Source of the DNA: Oscillospiraceae bacterium
GTDB taxonomy: Bacteria; Bacillota; Clostridia; Oscillospirales; Ruminococcaceae
Assembly: GCA_014799365.1 (NCBI GenBank)
Contig: JAAVIF010000005.1
Coordinates: 31,047-75,164 of the forward strand
Reading direction: 5' to 3'
DNA: 44,118 nt
The notes under the pieces are model-generated. The model saw only the letters and a list, made by a program, of their open reading frames with translations, made no database searches and had not been told where the DNA came from. Shown here one piece after another: positions 1 to 8,089 of the stretch (the stretch's first letter is position 1; each line of letters begins with the position of its first letter). Both the position numbers and the translations under genes were made by a program.

Positions 1-68
1 TTATTTAACCGCCTATCGTCTTTGGTTTCCTCATTACTATTATATAATAAGTAATCGAAATTTGTCAA
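1..68 (-). promoter_or_regulatory. Leftward promoter and leader of a transcript leaving the window
   Basis: Read on the minus strand there is a -35 TTGACA (68-63) and a -10 TATAAT (44-39) with an 18-bp spacer. The predicted transcript starts near 32-34 with TGAGGAAACC and continues as AGGCGGTTAAATAA to the edge. The start of this leader, and the 6-7 nt gap between -10 and GAGG, match the toxin mRNA leader at 25228. The transcript may therefore encode a similar small toxin beyond the left edge. The promoter is seen; the product is inference. Confidence 0.6.
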
Positions 69-109
69 GCTTGTTTTGTGAGTCATACTAAATATCTTTG
101 GCATGGGTG

Positions 110-138
110 TTGACAAATTCGGAATGATCGAGTATAAT
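110..138 (+). promoter_or_regulatory. Promoter of small RNA (left copy)
   Basis: A perfect TTGACA (110-115) and TATAAT (133-138) are separated by exactly 17 bp. It is back to back with the leftward promoter at 39-68. The same promoter, including several spacer bases (AATTCGG), recurs on the minus strand at 25517-25489. Confidence 0.85.
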
Positions 139-144
139 ATAAGC

Positions 145-235
145 AGATGAGGAAACCGATAGACGGTTAACTCCCTAAGAATTGGATTAAAAAAATAATC
201 GCCGGCTTTTGTAAGGAGAGGCGATTATTTTTTTA
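145..235 (+). ncRNA. Small RNA, antitoxin-like, without an adjacent toxin to its right
   Basis: The transcript of about 90 nt predicted from the promoter at 110-138 begins with TGAGGAAACCGATAGACGG. This folds into a hairpin (AACCG/CGGTT plus GAG/CTC) and is followed by CTCCCTAAGA. It ends in an intrinsic terminator with stem AATAATCGCC/GGCGATTATT and a T run. No open frame with a ribosome binding site was found. The first 35 or so nt are nearly identical to the small RNA opposite the toxin at 25304-25405. Here the DNA that would hold a convergent toxin is occupied by the XRE gene, so this copy appears to be an orphan. Existence is well supported; the antitoxin role is inferred from the second copy. 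Confidence 0.7.
194..235 (+). terminator. Intrinsic terminator of the left small RNA
   Basis: A ten-bp stem, AATAATCGCC (194-203) with GGCGATTATT (220-229), has a 16-nt loop and a run of T. The A-rich 5' side could also terminate transcription from the right, serving the leftward XRE gene that ends at 267. The same stem recurs at 25146-25188. Confidence 0.85.
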
Positions 236-266
236 TTCTTATGTAAATACCATACCAAGCCGTGCA

Positions 267-668
267 TCAGCTTTCCTTATCCCTGTTGTTCGCCGCGTCA
301 AAGTAAATCTCGGAAAGGCAGTTAAAAAGCGACTGCTTATCCTTAGCCACCAATCCCCTGCCGTTAAAGATCGCTCTGGCGTCCTTTAACAGCTCCAACG
401 CCTTATCGGTGTCCTCGCTTTCCTCGGAGGCGTTGTGAAGAAATCTTTCCTCGCTGTCAAGGATAAGGCTTTGCTTATCGTCAAGGAGAAACTCCTTAGT
501 CACCTCAAGCTCCGCGCACATTTTTTTCAGTATGGCGGCTCGGGGGTTTCTCGTTCCCGCAAGGTAGTTTGCAAGTGCGCGGTAGGTTATACCCAATTTA
601 TCCGCAAACTCGGTTTTCTTATAGCCTTTTCTTCTTAAAAGAATTTCAATTTTATCGCGGAAGGTCAA
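267..668 (-). CDS. XRE-family helix-turn-helix regulator
   Basis: This 133-aa protein has an N-terminal Cro/C1-type HTH at about residues 5-60 (KTEFADKLGITYRALANYLA, typical of DNA-binding XRE domains). An acidic helical C-terminal half of about 70 residues has no domain I recognise. The start is a TTG at 668, preceded by AAAGGG about nine bases upstream; an earlier ATG runs into a stop. A near-palindrome of A/T (TATTATTATAATAGTA, about 715-730) lies upstream and could be its own operator. The gene is divergent from the arg cluster and so sits close to the arg promoter. It is not an ArgR/AhrC homologue, and any role in arginine control would be guesswork. The target is unknown. Confidence 0.75.
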   Translation of the reverse strand: MTFRDKIEILLRRKGYKKTEFADKLGITYRALANYLAGTRNPRAAILKKMCAELEVTKEFLLDDKQSLILDSEERFLHNASEESEDTDKALELLKDARAIFNGRGLVAKDKQSLFNCLSEIYFDAANNRDKES

Positions 669-789
669 TCAAATCGTCCCTTTCATTGTCGAAAATAAGC
701 ACATTATATTTACTTATTATTATAATAGTAGACAGTGAAACAGTCAATAAAAATTTTAAAAAATCCGAAAAATGCAAAAATATTCATGC

Positions 790-813
790 AATATTCATTA
801 TTCTGTGAATATT
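790..813. promoter_or_regulatory. Perfect inverted repeat upstream of argG, possible operator
   Basis: AATATTCA (790-797) and TGAATATT (806-813) are perfect inverted 8-mers separated by 8 bp. A further TATTCAT lies at 781-787 and GTGAATATTATGCA at 805-818. The half-sites resemble the TGAAT/ATTCA halves of ARG boxes recognised by ArgR/AhrC, although the spacing is not the canonical one. The array ends 25 bp before the -35 element. Assignment to an arginine repressor is inference. Confidence 0.45.
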
Positions 814-837
814 ATGCAAATTTCTGTATAAAAACAC

Positions 838-865
838 TTGACATTACCAAAAAAAGCTGTATAAT
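838..865 (+). promoter_or_regulatory. Promoter of the arginine cluster
   Basis: TTGACA (838-843) and TATAAT (860-865) are spaced by 16 bp. The transcript would start near 872 and have an 84-nt leader. That leader contains a small hairpin, TTTGCG (911-916) with CGCAAA (923-928), and a ribosome binding site AGGAAAGG just before argG. Confidence 0.8.
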
Positions 866-955
866 GATAGAAAAGGAAAAAATCTCTTATTTTAAAGGGG
901 AATATTTTGTTTTGCGTTAACCCGCAAAGCTCCCTCAACAGGAAAGGACTTAATT

Positions 956-2179
956 ATGGCAAAGGAAATCAAAAAAATCATATTGGCTTATTCGGGCGGT
1001 CTGGACACCTCGATCATCATTCCGTGGCTGCATGAAAATTATCCCGGCTGCGAGGTTATCTGCGTAGCGGGAAACGTGGGACAGGACGCGGAGATCGTAG
1101 GGCTTGAAGAGCGCGCGAAAAAAACGGGAGCGTCTAAGCTTTATATAGAGGATATTCAAGACGAATTTGTAAACGACTTTATTTTCCCCACATTAAAAGC
1201 GGGTGCTAAGTACGAGGGCTACCTCTTGGGAACTTCATTCGCGAGACCTCCCATTGCGAAAAGACTTGTTGAGATCGCGAGAAAGGAAAACGCTGACGCT
1301 ATCTGCCACGGCTGCACGGGAAAGGGCAACGATCAGGTGCGCTTTGAGCTTACCATAAAGGCACTTGCCCCCGATATTCAGATAATCGCACCTTGGAGAA
1401 TCTGGGATATTAAATCCAGAGAGCAGGAGATCGAGTACGCGGAAGCGCACAATGTACCAATTAAGATCACAAGAGAGACCAACTACTCCAAGGATATGAA
1501 CCTTTGGCATCTTTCCCATGAGGGACTTGACCTTGAAGACCCCGCCAACGAGCCGCAGTACAATAAGCCCGGCTTCCTTGAATTGGGCGTATCTCCCGAA
1601 GCCGCTCCCGACAAGCCCACCTATATCACTATCAGCTTTGAAAAGGGTATTCCCGTTGCGCTTGACGGCGAAAAAATGAACGGAGTGGCACTTATCAAGA
1701 AGCTGAACAAAATAGGCGGCGAAAACGGAATAGGCTTGTTTGATGTAGTCGAAAACCGTCTTGTGGGCATGAAGTCAAGAGGCGTTTACGAAACTCCCGG
1801 CGGTACTATTTTATATCACGCTCACGATGTTCTGGAAACTATCTGTCTTGATAAGGAAACTCAGCATTACAAGGCGGGTCTTGCGCTTAGGTACGCCGAC
1901 CTTGTTTACAACGGACAGTGGTACACTCCTTTGAGAGAAGCTATGGACGCCTTTGTGGATAAAACCCAGGAAACCTGCACGGGCGAGGTCAAATTGAAGC
2001 TGTACAAGGGCAATATTATCAACGCGGGGGTTACTTCGCCTTATACTCTTTACAGCGAGGATTTCGCTTCCTTCGGCGAGGACGATGTTTACGACCAGAA
2101 GGACAGCGCGGGATTTATCAATCTGTTTGGTTTGCCTATTAAGGTCAAGGCTTTGCTGGACGCGGACAGAAATAAGTAA
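956..2179 (+). CDS. argG: Argininosuccinate synthase
   Basis: This enzyme condenses citrulline and aspartate with ATP to give argininosuccinate, the seventh step of arginine synthesis, in the cytosol. The 407-aa length is typical. The N-terminal PP-loop SGGLDTS (residues 13-19) binds ATP. The motifs [15 protein letters not shown] and the Y-E-T-P-G-G-T-I-L segment are those of the ArgG family. The start ATG is preceded by AGGAAAGG at about nine bases. It is the first gene of the cluster, 148 bp before argH, with a hairpin-rich spacer between them. No missing catalytic residue was noticed. Confidence 0.97.
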   Translation: MAKEIKKIILAYSGGLDTSIIIPWLHENYPGCEVICVAGNVGQDAEIVGLEERAKKTGASKLYIEDIQDEFVNDFIFPTLKAGAKYEGYLLGTSFARPPIAKRLVEIARKENADAICHGCTGKGNDQVRFELTIKALAPDIQIIAPWRIWDIKSREQEIEYAEAHNVPIKITRETNYSKDMNLWHLSHEGLDLEDPANEPQYNKPGFLELGVSPEAAPDKPTYITISFEKGIPVALDGEKMNGVALIKKLNKIGGENGIGLFDVVENRLVGMKSRGVYETPGGTILYHAHDVLETICLDKETQHYKAGLALRYADLVYNGQWYTPLREAMDAFVDKTQETCTGEVKLKLYKGNIINAGVTSPYTLYSEDFASFGEDDVYDQKDSAGFINLFGLPIKVKALLDADRNK

Positions 2180-2230
2180 AAACAGAAAATTAAGGATAGA
2201 TTAAACGGAACACTTTCCGTTTGTTGGGTT

Positions 2231-2292
2231 GACGCCGCACACAAAACGGCGTCAGCCCCCTAAGAGCTTTTTAATTTAAAAACTTTTAGGGG
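2231..2292 (+). other. Two strong hairpins between argG and argH
   Basis: GACGCCG (2231-2237) pairs with CGGCGTC (2247-2253). Right after it, the CCCCTAAGAG arm (from 2257) pairs with CTTTTAGGGG (ending 2292), extended by TTTTT/AAAAA. No T run follows on either strand, so an intrinsic terminator is unlikely. More probably the structure sets mRNA processing or stability, giving argG and argH different expression. Confidence 0.7.
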
Positions 2293-2327
2293 ACTGAAAA
2301 AATACTAAAATAACAGAGGTTTATGAT

Positions 2328-3707
2328 ATGGCAATGATGTGGGCGGGAAGGTTTTCCAAAGAGGTTGACAGCAAGGTAAACGCTTTCAATTCTTCTATTT
2401 CTTTTGACGGAAGAATGTACGGGCATGACATACGGGGCAGTATCGCCCACGCCGAAATGCTGGGAAAGTGCGGGATAATTTCCGAAGAAGACAGCGCGGC
2501 ACTTGTTGAGGAATTAAAAAAAGTGCTTCAGGATATTGACGACGGCAAGATACAGCTTGACATGAACGCCGAGGACATTCACATGTTTATCGAAAGCGTT
2601 CTCACCGAGCGGCTCGGCGAGGTGGGAAAAAGGCTTCACACCGCCCGTTCGAGAAACGATCAGGTGGCTTTGGATATTCGTCTTTATCTGCGGGACGAGA
2701 TCGATGAAATAATTTCTCTGATTAAAAAATTGATCAACGTTTTATGCGATACCGCCGAAAAGCATACCGACACCATTATGCCGGGCTATACTCATTTACA
2801 GCGCGCTCAGCCCATAACCTTCGGTCATCACCTGATGGCGTACGCGCAGATGCTTTTGAGAGATATAGGCAGACTTGAGGACTCCGCAAAGCGTATGAAT
2901 CAATGCCCCTTGGGCAGCGGAGCGTTGGCGGGTACGACCTATCCGATCGACAGAGATATGACGGCAGAGCTTTTGGGCTTTGACTGCGCCATGATAAATT
3001 CACTTGACGGAGTTTCCGACAGGGATTTCTGCATTGAGCTTGCAAGCGCGATTTCGATCGTTATGATGCACCTTTCAAGATTTTCCGAAGAAATAATCAT
3101 GTGGTGCAGCTGGGAGTTTAAATTTATCGAGCTTGACGACGCATTCGCTACGGGTTCAAGCATAATGCCCCAAAAGAAAAATCCCGATATTTCCGAATTG
3201 GTAAGAGGAAAATGCGCCCGCGTTATCGGGGACAATATGACCCTGCTCACCATGATGAAGGGATTGCCTTTGGCGTACAATAAGGATATGCAGGAGGACA
3301 AGGAGGCGATTTTTGACGCCGTTGACAACGTTAAGCTTTGCTTGTCCACCTTTATCCCAATGCTTGAAACTATGTCGGTATACAAGGAAAATATGAGGAA
3401 CGCGGCGGCAAGAGGATTTATCAACGCCACCGACTGCGCCGATTATCTTGTTAAAAAGGGTATGGCATTCAGAGACGCTTATAAAATCACAGGCGGCTTG
3501 GTTGCGCTTTGTATTGAGAAAAACACCGATCTGGAGCATTTGGCTTTAGAGGATTACAAAAGCAGAAGCGAATTGTTTGACGGGGACGTGTATAGGGCAA
3601 TTGCTCTCGACACCTGCGTGAATATGAGAAGCTCCAAGGGAGGTCCTTCGCCCGACAGCGTTAAGAAGCAGATAGAGTATACAAGAGCTGCATTAAAAAA
3701 AGTGTAA
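2328..3707 (+). CDS. argH: Argininosuccinate lyase
   Basis: This enzyme splits argininosuccinate into arginine and fumarate, the last biosynthetic step, as a cytosolic tetramer of the fumarase/aspartase superfamily. The 459-aa length is normal. The superfamily signature GSSIMPQKKNPD lies at residues 276-287 and includes the mobile-loop serine. The N-terminal MWAGRFS and the TARSRNDQVA and GYTHLQRAQP motifs are ArgH-specific. An AGAGGT ribosome binding site precedes the ATG at 2328. The stop codon lies inside the 5' arm of the terminator stem at 3702-3725. Confidence 0.97.
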   Translation: MAMMWAGRFSKEVDSKVNAFNSSISFDGRMYGHDIRGSIAHAEMLGKCGIISEEDSAALVEELKKVLQDIDDGKIQLDMNAEDIHMFIESVLTERLGEVGKRLHTARSRNDQVALDIRLYLRDEIDEIISLIKKLINVLCDTAEKHTDTIMPGYTHLQRAQPITFGHHLMAYAQMLLRDIGRLEDSAKRMNQCPLGSGALAGTTYPIDRDMTAELLGFDCAMINSLDGVSDRDFCIELASAISIVMMHLSRFSEEIIMWCSWEFKFIELDDAFATGSSIMPQKKNPDISELVRGKCARVIGDNMTLLTMMKGLPLAYNKDMQEDKEAIFDAVDNVKLCLSTFIPMLETMSVYKENMRNAAARGFINATDCADYLVKKGMAFRDAYKITGGLVALCIEKNTDLEHLALEDYKSRSELFDGDVYRAIALDTCVNMRSSKGGPSPDSVKKQIEYTRAALKKV

Positions 3708-3730
3708 AGTCTATATACTTTACACCTTTT
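3702..3730 (+). terminator. Terminator overlapping the end of argH
   Basis: GTGTAAAG (3702-3709) pairs with CTTTACAC (3718-3725) around an 8-nt loop, followed by CTTTT. The argH stop codon TAA is at 3705-3707, within the stem. A ribosome terminating there would sit on the hairpin. The structure separates argGH from the pfkB-argCJBDF genes and can also act for the leftward gene ending at 3748. Confidence 0.7.
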
Positions 3731-3747
3731 ATGAAAATGTGATCGGC

Positions 3748-3903
3748 TTAATCTTTTTTTGGTTCAGCTTCAATATTGTTAACCGCGTTTTTATCAATTC
3801 TCTGAATAGCATTTTTTATAACAGCTATTGCCCTTTCGTTATTGTCGGTTTCCAAGAGAGCCAACAGAGAGTCAAGCAGTATGCACAATTCATTGTTTGT
3901 CAT
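3748..3903 (-). CDS. Small acidic hypothetical protein (51 aa)
   Basis: I do not recognise this protein. It begins MTNNELCILLDSLLALLETD, is predicted mostly helical, has one cysteine and no membrane segment, and ends with a charged EAEPKKD tail. The start at 3903 is chosen over a longer frame because GGAGGTG (3912-3916 on the plus strand as CCTCC) is eight bases before it. A promoter lies directly upstream, which marks it as a real small gene. It is inserted, opposite in direction, between argH and the kinase gene. Confidence 0.65.
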   Translation of the reverse strand: MTNNELCILLDSLLALLETDNNERAIAVIKNAIQRIDKNAVNNIEAEPKKD

Positions 3904-3931
3904 ATCATACACCTCCTTTTCTGTTGTTGAT

Positions 3932-3960
3932 ATTATAGCATAAAAAAGAGAATGTGTAAA
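3932..3960 (-). promoter_or_regulatory. Promoter of the 51-aa gene
   Basis: On the minus strand TTTACA (3960-3955) and TATAAT (3937-3932) are 17 bp apart. The transcript would start about 20 bp before the GGAGG ribosome binding site of the 51-aa gene. Confidence 0.75.
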
Positions 3961-4050
3961 GTGTTTAACTGTATTTAATTTCAAATAATAATACCGTCTT
4001 ATTTAAAGAAAAATTACAAAGCCTTTTAATTTTGCGGCGGAAAGGAAAAA

Positions 4051-4947
4051 ATGAAAAATTACATCTACATGTACGGTCAAATAATCTCCACAGTCAGCTT
4101 CCTGCTGTACGGCGACTTCCCAAAAGCAGACGGCTACGGAGAAATAAAGGAAAAATATCACCTTGTGGGCGGAGAAACAGGCACCGCCGCCGCTGTTCTG
4201 GCTTCCTTAGGCTGTCCTCTAAAGCTCGGCGGCACTCACTTGGGAAACCTGAACCGAAAAATAATAAGAGACTACTTTTCAGATAAAAACGCCGACCTCA
4301 CCGAGTTAAAGGACAAGGATTTCGACGGCGTTACAGATTATGTGATAATAGACAAAAGCACAAGAACCGCTTTCGGTGAATGGCAAAAACATTACAGTCA
4401 AAAAGAACCCTTTTACGAAAAGCCCAATGAAGAATCGATAAAAAACGCGGCATGCTGCGGCATTGACCCGCACTTTTACCCCGATATATCGGCGGAGCTT
4501 TGCGTTAAATACAATAAGCCCTATGTTACAATAGACTGCGGATATAACAGCGAAATTCACAGACATTGCGCGGTAAACGCTGTTTCGCATCAGTATTTAA
4601 AAGAACGATACCCCGATAAAAGCTTTGAGGAGCTGTTTAAGCTGTACACCGACAACACCGAAGGTCTTGTGATATTTACCAGAGGAGAAAAAGAATTGAT
4701 GTACGGCAGAAAAGGGCAGATGATCAAATATTTCAAGCCTTATACTCTCGACGTGGTATCGACCTTAGGAGCGGGCGACAGCTTCAAGGCGGGAGCAATA
4801 TACGCCTTATACAACAAAATGACCGATGATGACACGGTAAAATACGCAAGCGCGATCGCGGGAATTGCCTGCACGAAATTTCCCATTGCGAATGATCCGC
4901 CCGTATTATCCGAGGTCAAAGCTTTAGCGGAAAGTGAGAGAAAATAA
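4051..4947 (+). CDS. PfkB/ribokinase-family carbohydrate kinase
   Basis: This 298-aa sugar or nucleoside kinase is of the ribokinase superfamily. The C-terminal signature STLGAGDSFKAGA (about residues 235-250) carries the anion hole and catalytic aspartate of PfkB enzymes. The N-terminal part has the glycine-rich VGGETGTAAAVLASLG segment that normally lines the sugar site. The substrate cannot be told from sequence. The start has AAAGGAAA close upstream. It ends one base before the proposed argC start, so it is very likely co-translated with the arginine genes, an unusual neighbour for them. There is no sign of a defect. The family call is firm; a role in arginine metabolism is unknown. Confidence 0.85.
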   Translation: MKNYIYMYGQIISTVSFLLYGDFPKADGYGEIKEKYHLVGGETGTAAAVLASLGCPLKLGGTHLGNLNRKIIRDYFSDKNADLTELKDKDFDGVTDYVIIDKSTRTAFGEWQKHYSQKEPFYEKPNEESIKNAACCGIDPHFYPDISAELCVKYNKPYVTIDCGYNSEIHRHCAVNAVSHQYLKERYPDKSFEELFKLYTDNTEGLVIFTRGEKELMYGRKGQMIKYFKPYTLDVVSTLGAGDSFKAGAIYALYNKMTDDDTVKYASAIAGIACTKFPIANDPPVLSEVKALAESERK

Positions 4948-4948
4948 A

Positions 4949-5893
4949 TTGACAAAAATATTTATTGACGGCAAGGAGGGTACAACGGGCCTTAAAATCT
5001 TCGAGAGATTCAAAGACCGCGCCGACCTTGAAATAATTCAAATTGACGAGGAAAAAAGAAAAGACCCCGAGGAGCGCAAAAAGCTGATAAACTCCTCGGA
5101 TTTCACCTTTTTGTGCCTGCCCGATGCGGCGGCTGCCGAAGCGGTATCGCTGGCGGAAAATCCCAATGTGCGCATAATAGACGCCTCCACCGCTCACCGA
5201 ACAAATACCGATTGGGCGTACGGTTTTCCCGAGTTATCCGCGGCACACCGAGAAAAGATAAAAAACTCCAACAGAGTGGCAGTTCCCGGCTGTTACGCGG
5301 GAGGGTTCATTTCACTGGTTTACCCCCTTGTTTCAAACAATTTCATAGACCCCGACTATCCCGTTACCTGTTACGCGGTTTCGGGTTACAGCGGAGCGGG
5401 TAAAAAAGCGATTGCGGTATACGAAAGCGAGGATAAGCCCTACGATCACAACAGCCCCCGACAGTACGCCCTTACACAGCAGCACAAGCACCTGCCCGAA
5501 ATGCAGAAAATATGCGGGCTTAGCGAAAAGCCTATCTTTATCCCATTGGTATGCGATTATTACAGCGGAATGGTCGTAACAGTGCCTTTATTCCCAAAGC
5601 TTATGGAAAAGCGATATACCCCCGACGAAATTGTGACTATGCTTAAAGACCATTACAAAAATCAACCCATGATAAAGGTTTACGATTTTATGGGCGAGGA
5701 AGTGCTTCCCGACGGATTTTTGCCCGCCAACACCTTAAGCGGCAAAAATCACCTTGAAATATTTGTTTACGGCAATGAGGACAGGATCGTGCTTTCCTCA
5801 AGGCTTGACAATTTAGGCAAGGGCGCGAGCGGAGCAGCCGTGCAGTGTCTTAATATTATGATGGGGATAGACGAAACCACGGGACTTTTATAA
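4949..5893 (+). CDS. argC: N-acetyl-gamma-glutamyl-phosphate reductase (short type)
   Basis: This enzyme reduces N-acetylglutamyl phosphate with NADPH to the semialdehyde, the third arginine step. About 314 aa long, it belongs to the shorter class of ArgC, shown by the N-terminal FIDGKEGTTGLKI nucleotide-binding segment. The catalytic cysteine is in VAVPGCYAGGF (Cys115). The start is uncertain. TTG at 4949 gives MTKIFIDGKEG, fits the family N-terminus and lies one base after the kinase stop with GTGAGAG upstream. GTG at 4934 would add five residues and overlap the kinase by 14 bp. Both are non-ATG starts, suggesting coupling to the upstream gene. Confidence 0.93.
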   Translation: MTKIFIDGKEGTTGLKIFERFKDRADLEIIQIDEEKRKDPEERKKLINSSDFTFLCLPDAAAAEAVSLAENPNVRIIDASTAHRTNTDWAYGFPELSAAHREKIKNSNRVAVPGCYAGGFISLVYPLVSNNFIDPDYPVTCYAVSGYSGAGKKAIAVYESEDKPYDHNSPRQYALTQQHKHLPEMQKICGLSEKPIFIPLVCDYYSGMVVTVPLFPKLMEKRYTPDEIVTMLKDHYKNQPMIKVYDFMGEEVLPDGFLPANTLSGKNHLEIFVYGNEDRIVLSSRLDNLGKGASGAAVQCLNIMMGIDETTGLL

Positions 5894-5931
5894 TAGACAA
5901 TGTACGTCAATATAAGAAAGGACATTTTAAA

Positions 5932-7194
5932 ATGGACAATAAAAATTTAGTTGCCCACTTCGACAACGGCTTTGACGGCTGTACCTTTATCGAAGGCGGA
6001 GTTTGTGCCGCAAAGGGCTTTTCGGCCGGCGGCATAAACGCTCATATAAAAGCAAATTCTCAAAAAAACGATATGGCTCTGATCTACTGCGACAAGCCTT
6101 GTAACGCCGCGGCCTTGTACACTCAAAACAAGGTCAAGGGCGCGCCCATTACCGTTACCAAACAGCATCTGGCAAACGGAAAGGCGCAGGCGGTCATCGT
6201 AAATTCGGGCAACGCCAACACCTGCAATTCCAACGGCATAGAGATCGCGGAGGGCGCGTGCGAGCTTACCGCAAAGGCTTTGGGTATTTCCGCAAATGAC
6301 GTGATAGTAGCTTCAACGGGAGTTATCGGTCAGAAAATGTCCTTAGAGCCGTTTGAAAAATGTATTCCCGAGTTGGCGAAAAATCTGTCCGTTAACGGCT
6401 ATAATGACGCATGCACTGCCATAATGACCACGGACACCCGTCAAAAACAGTTTGCGGTGGAATTTACCCTTGACGGCAAGACCTGTCACATAGGCGGAAT
6501 GAGCAAGGGCAGCGGCATGATAAACCCCAATATGGCTACCATGCTTGCATTTATCACCACCGACGTTAAAATATCCTCGGAAATGCTTTATCAGGCGTTA
6601 AAGCAGATAAACGCCATCACCTACAATATGGTAAGCGTTGACGGCGACACCTCAACCAATGATATGGTTACGCTGCTTTCCTCCGGTTACGCGGAAAATA
6701 AGGAAATAACCGAGTTTGACGAGGATTACAACATCTTCGCATACGCTCTCCATGCCGTTATGATGAATCTTGCGAGAGAGACCGCCCGCGACGGAGAGGG
6801 AGCTACAAAGCTCATTACCTGTGTTGTAAGAAACGCCGATACCGAGGAAACGGCGAAAGCGGTGGCTTTATCGGTAATAAACAGTGCGCTTTTAAAGGCG
6901 GCTATCTCGGCTGCCGACGCCAACTGGGGACGCGTTCTCTGCGCTATGGGCTATGCCGAAGCGGATTACGATATTACAAAAGTATCGGTGGATTTCGCTT
7001 CAAAGGCGGGGCAGGTCAGAGTTTGCGAAAACGGCTTCGGAGTTGATTTTTCCGAGGACGAGGCTTATAAGATACTTTCCGAGGACGAGGTAATTATTCT
7101 TATAGATTTAAATTCGGGAGACAATCCCGCGGTGGCTTGGGGCTGCGATCTTACTTATGATTATGTTAAGATAAACGCGGAGTACAGAAGCTGA
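5932..7194 (+). CDS. argJ: Bifunctional glutamate N-acetyltransferase / ornithine acetyltransferase
   Basis: ArgJ moves the acetyl group from N-acetylornithine to glutamate, and in the bifunctional form also uses acetyl-CoA, closing the acetyl cycle. The 420-aa protein is made as a precursor that cuts itself between Ala202 and Thr203 in the conserved NPNMATML sequence. The new N-terminal threonine is the nucleophile. The KGSGMI segment before it is family-typical. A GAAAGGA ribosome binding site precedes the ATG. No argA is in the window, which fits a bifunctional ArgJ, but this is not proof. Confidence 0.96.
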   Translation: MDNKNLVAHFDNGFDGCTFIEGGVCAAKGFSAGGINAHIKANSQKNDMALIYCDKPCNAAALYTQNKVKGAPITVTKQHLANGKAQAVIVNSGNANTCNSNGIEIAEGACELTAKALGISANDVIVASTGVIGQKMSLEPFEKCIPELAKNLSVNGYNDACTAIMTTDTRQKQFAVEFTLDGKTCHIGGMSKGSGMINPNMATMLAFITTDVKISSEMLYQALKQINAITYNMVSVDGDTSTNDMVTLLSSGYAENKEITEFDEDYNIFAYALHAVMMNLARETARDGEGATKLITCVVRNADTEETAKAVALSVINSALLKAAISAADANWGRVLCAMGYAEADYDITKVSVDFASKAGQVRVCENGFGVDFSEDEAYKILSEDEVIILIDLNSGDNPAVAWGCDLTYDYVKINAEYRS

Positions 7195-7224
7195 TTTTTT
7201 GAAAAGCCGAAAGGAAGTATTGAA

Positions 7225-8070
7225 ATGAAAAAAGACAGAGCCGCTATCTTAAGCGACGCTTTACCTTATATACAGCAGTACGCGGGAAAAACAGTCGTGG
7301 TAAAATACGGCGGAAACGCCATGACCAACGCGGAATTAAAACAGGCTGTTATGTCGGACATAGTACTGCTGTCATTGGTGGGAATACGCATCGTGCTTGT
7401 ACACGGCGGCGGTCCGGAAATCAACGCCATGCTTGAAAAAGTGGGCAAGGAAAGCAAGTTTGTCAACGGCTTGCGCTACACCGACAAGGAAACCATGGAT
7501 ATTGTCCAGATGGTGCTTTGCGGAAAGGTAAACAAGGACCTTGTGGATATGCTTCATCTTCATAACGGTAAAGCCGTGGGTCTGTGCGGTCTTGACGGTC
7601 ACCTTATCGAAGCGGAGCAAAAGGACGAAAGTCTCGGTCTTGTGGGCGAGATAACGGCGGTAAATCCGCAGATAATAAACGACGTTCTGGACAAGGGCTA
7701 CATTCCCGTTATTTCAACGGTAGCTTCGGGAGCAAACGGCGAGGTGTACAACATCAACGCCGACACTGCCGCCGCAAGGATAGCCGCCGAGGTAAAAGCC
7801 GCCAACCTTATTCTTATGACCGATATAGTGGGGCTTTTGGAGGATAAGGACGACGAAAACACCTTGATCTACTCGGTGGGAGTAAGCGAAGTTCCCTATC
7901 TGAAAAAGCAGGGAATAGTTTCGGGAGGAATGATACCGAAAATAGACTGCTGCGTCGAAGCGGTAAGGCGGGGCGTTCCCAAAGCCAACATAATAGACGG
8001 ACGTATACCTCACTCTATTTTAATAGAGCTGCTCACCAATGAGGGAGCGGGTACAATGATAGTAAGCTGA
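7225..8070 (+). CDS. argB: Acetylglutamate kinase
   Basis: This 281-aa amino-acid-kinase-fold enzyme phosphorylates N-acetylglutamate, the second and usually feedback-controlled step. ATP-phosphate binding motifs VVKYGGNAM (25-33) and VLVHGGGPEI (57-66) are intact, as is GLCGLDG. The N-terminus carries a helix before the first strand (DRAAILSDALPYIQQY). In this family such an N-terminal helix is characteristic of arginine-sensitive hexamers, so feedback inhibition is plausible. The spacing to argJ is 30 bp with an AAAGGAAG site. Confidence 0.96.
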   Translation: MKKDRAAILSDALPYIQQYAGKTVVVKYGGNAMTNAELKQAVMSDIVLLSLVGIRIVLVHGGGPEINAMLEKVGKESKFVNGLRYTDKETMDIVQMVLCGKVNKDLVDMLHLHNGKAVGLCGLDGHLIEAEQKDESLGLVGEITAVNPQIINDVLDKGYIPVISTVASGANGEVYNINADTAAARIAAEVKAANLILMTDIVGLLEDKDDENTLIYSVGVSEVPYLKKQGIVSGGMIPKIDCCVEAVRRGVPKANIIDGRIPHSILIELLTNEGAGTMIVS

Positions 8071-8089
8071 TTTTTAGTTAGGAGACAAA

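Noticed and set aside
267-668. XRE gene at 267-668 as the antitoxin-locus regulator
   Set aside because: It lies beside the orphan small RNA but no XRE gene accompanies the complete module at 25192-25517, so a link is not supported.
866-955. T-box or arginine riboswitch in the argG leader
   Set aside because: The leader is only about 85 nt with one small hairpin; no T-box sequence or antiterminator was found.
2776-3539. Long antisense frames opposite argH and other conserved genes
   Set aside because: They overlap well-conserved enzymes, have no ribosome binding sites and show no recognisable protein features. They follow from codon bias.
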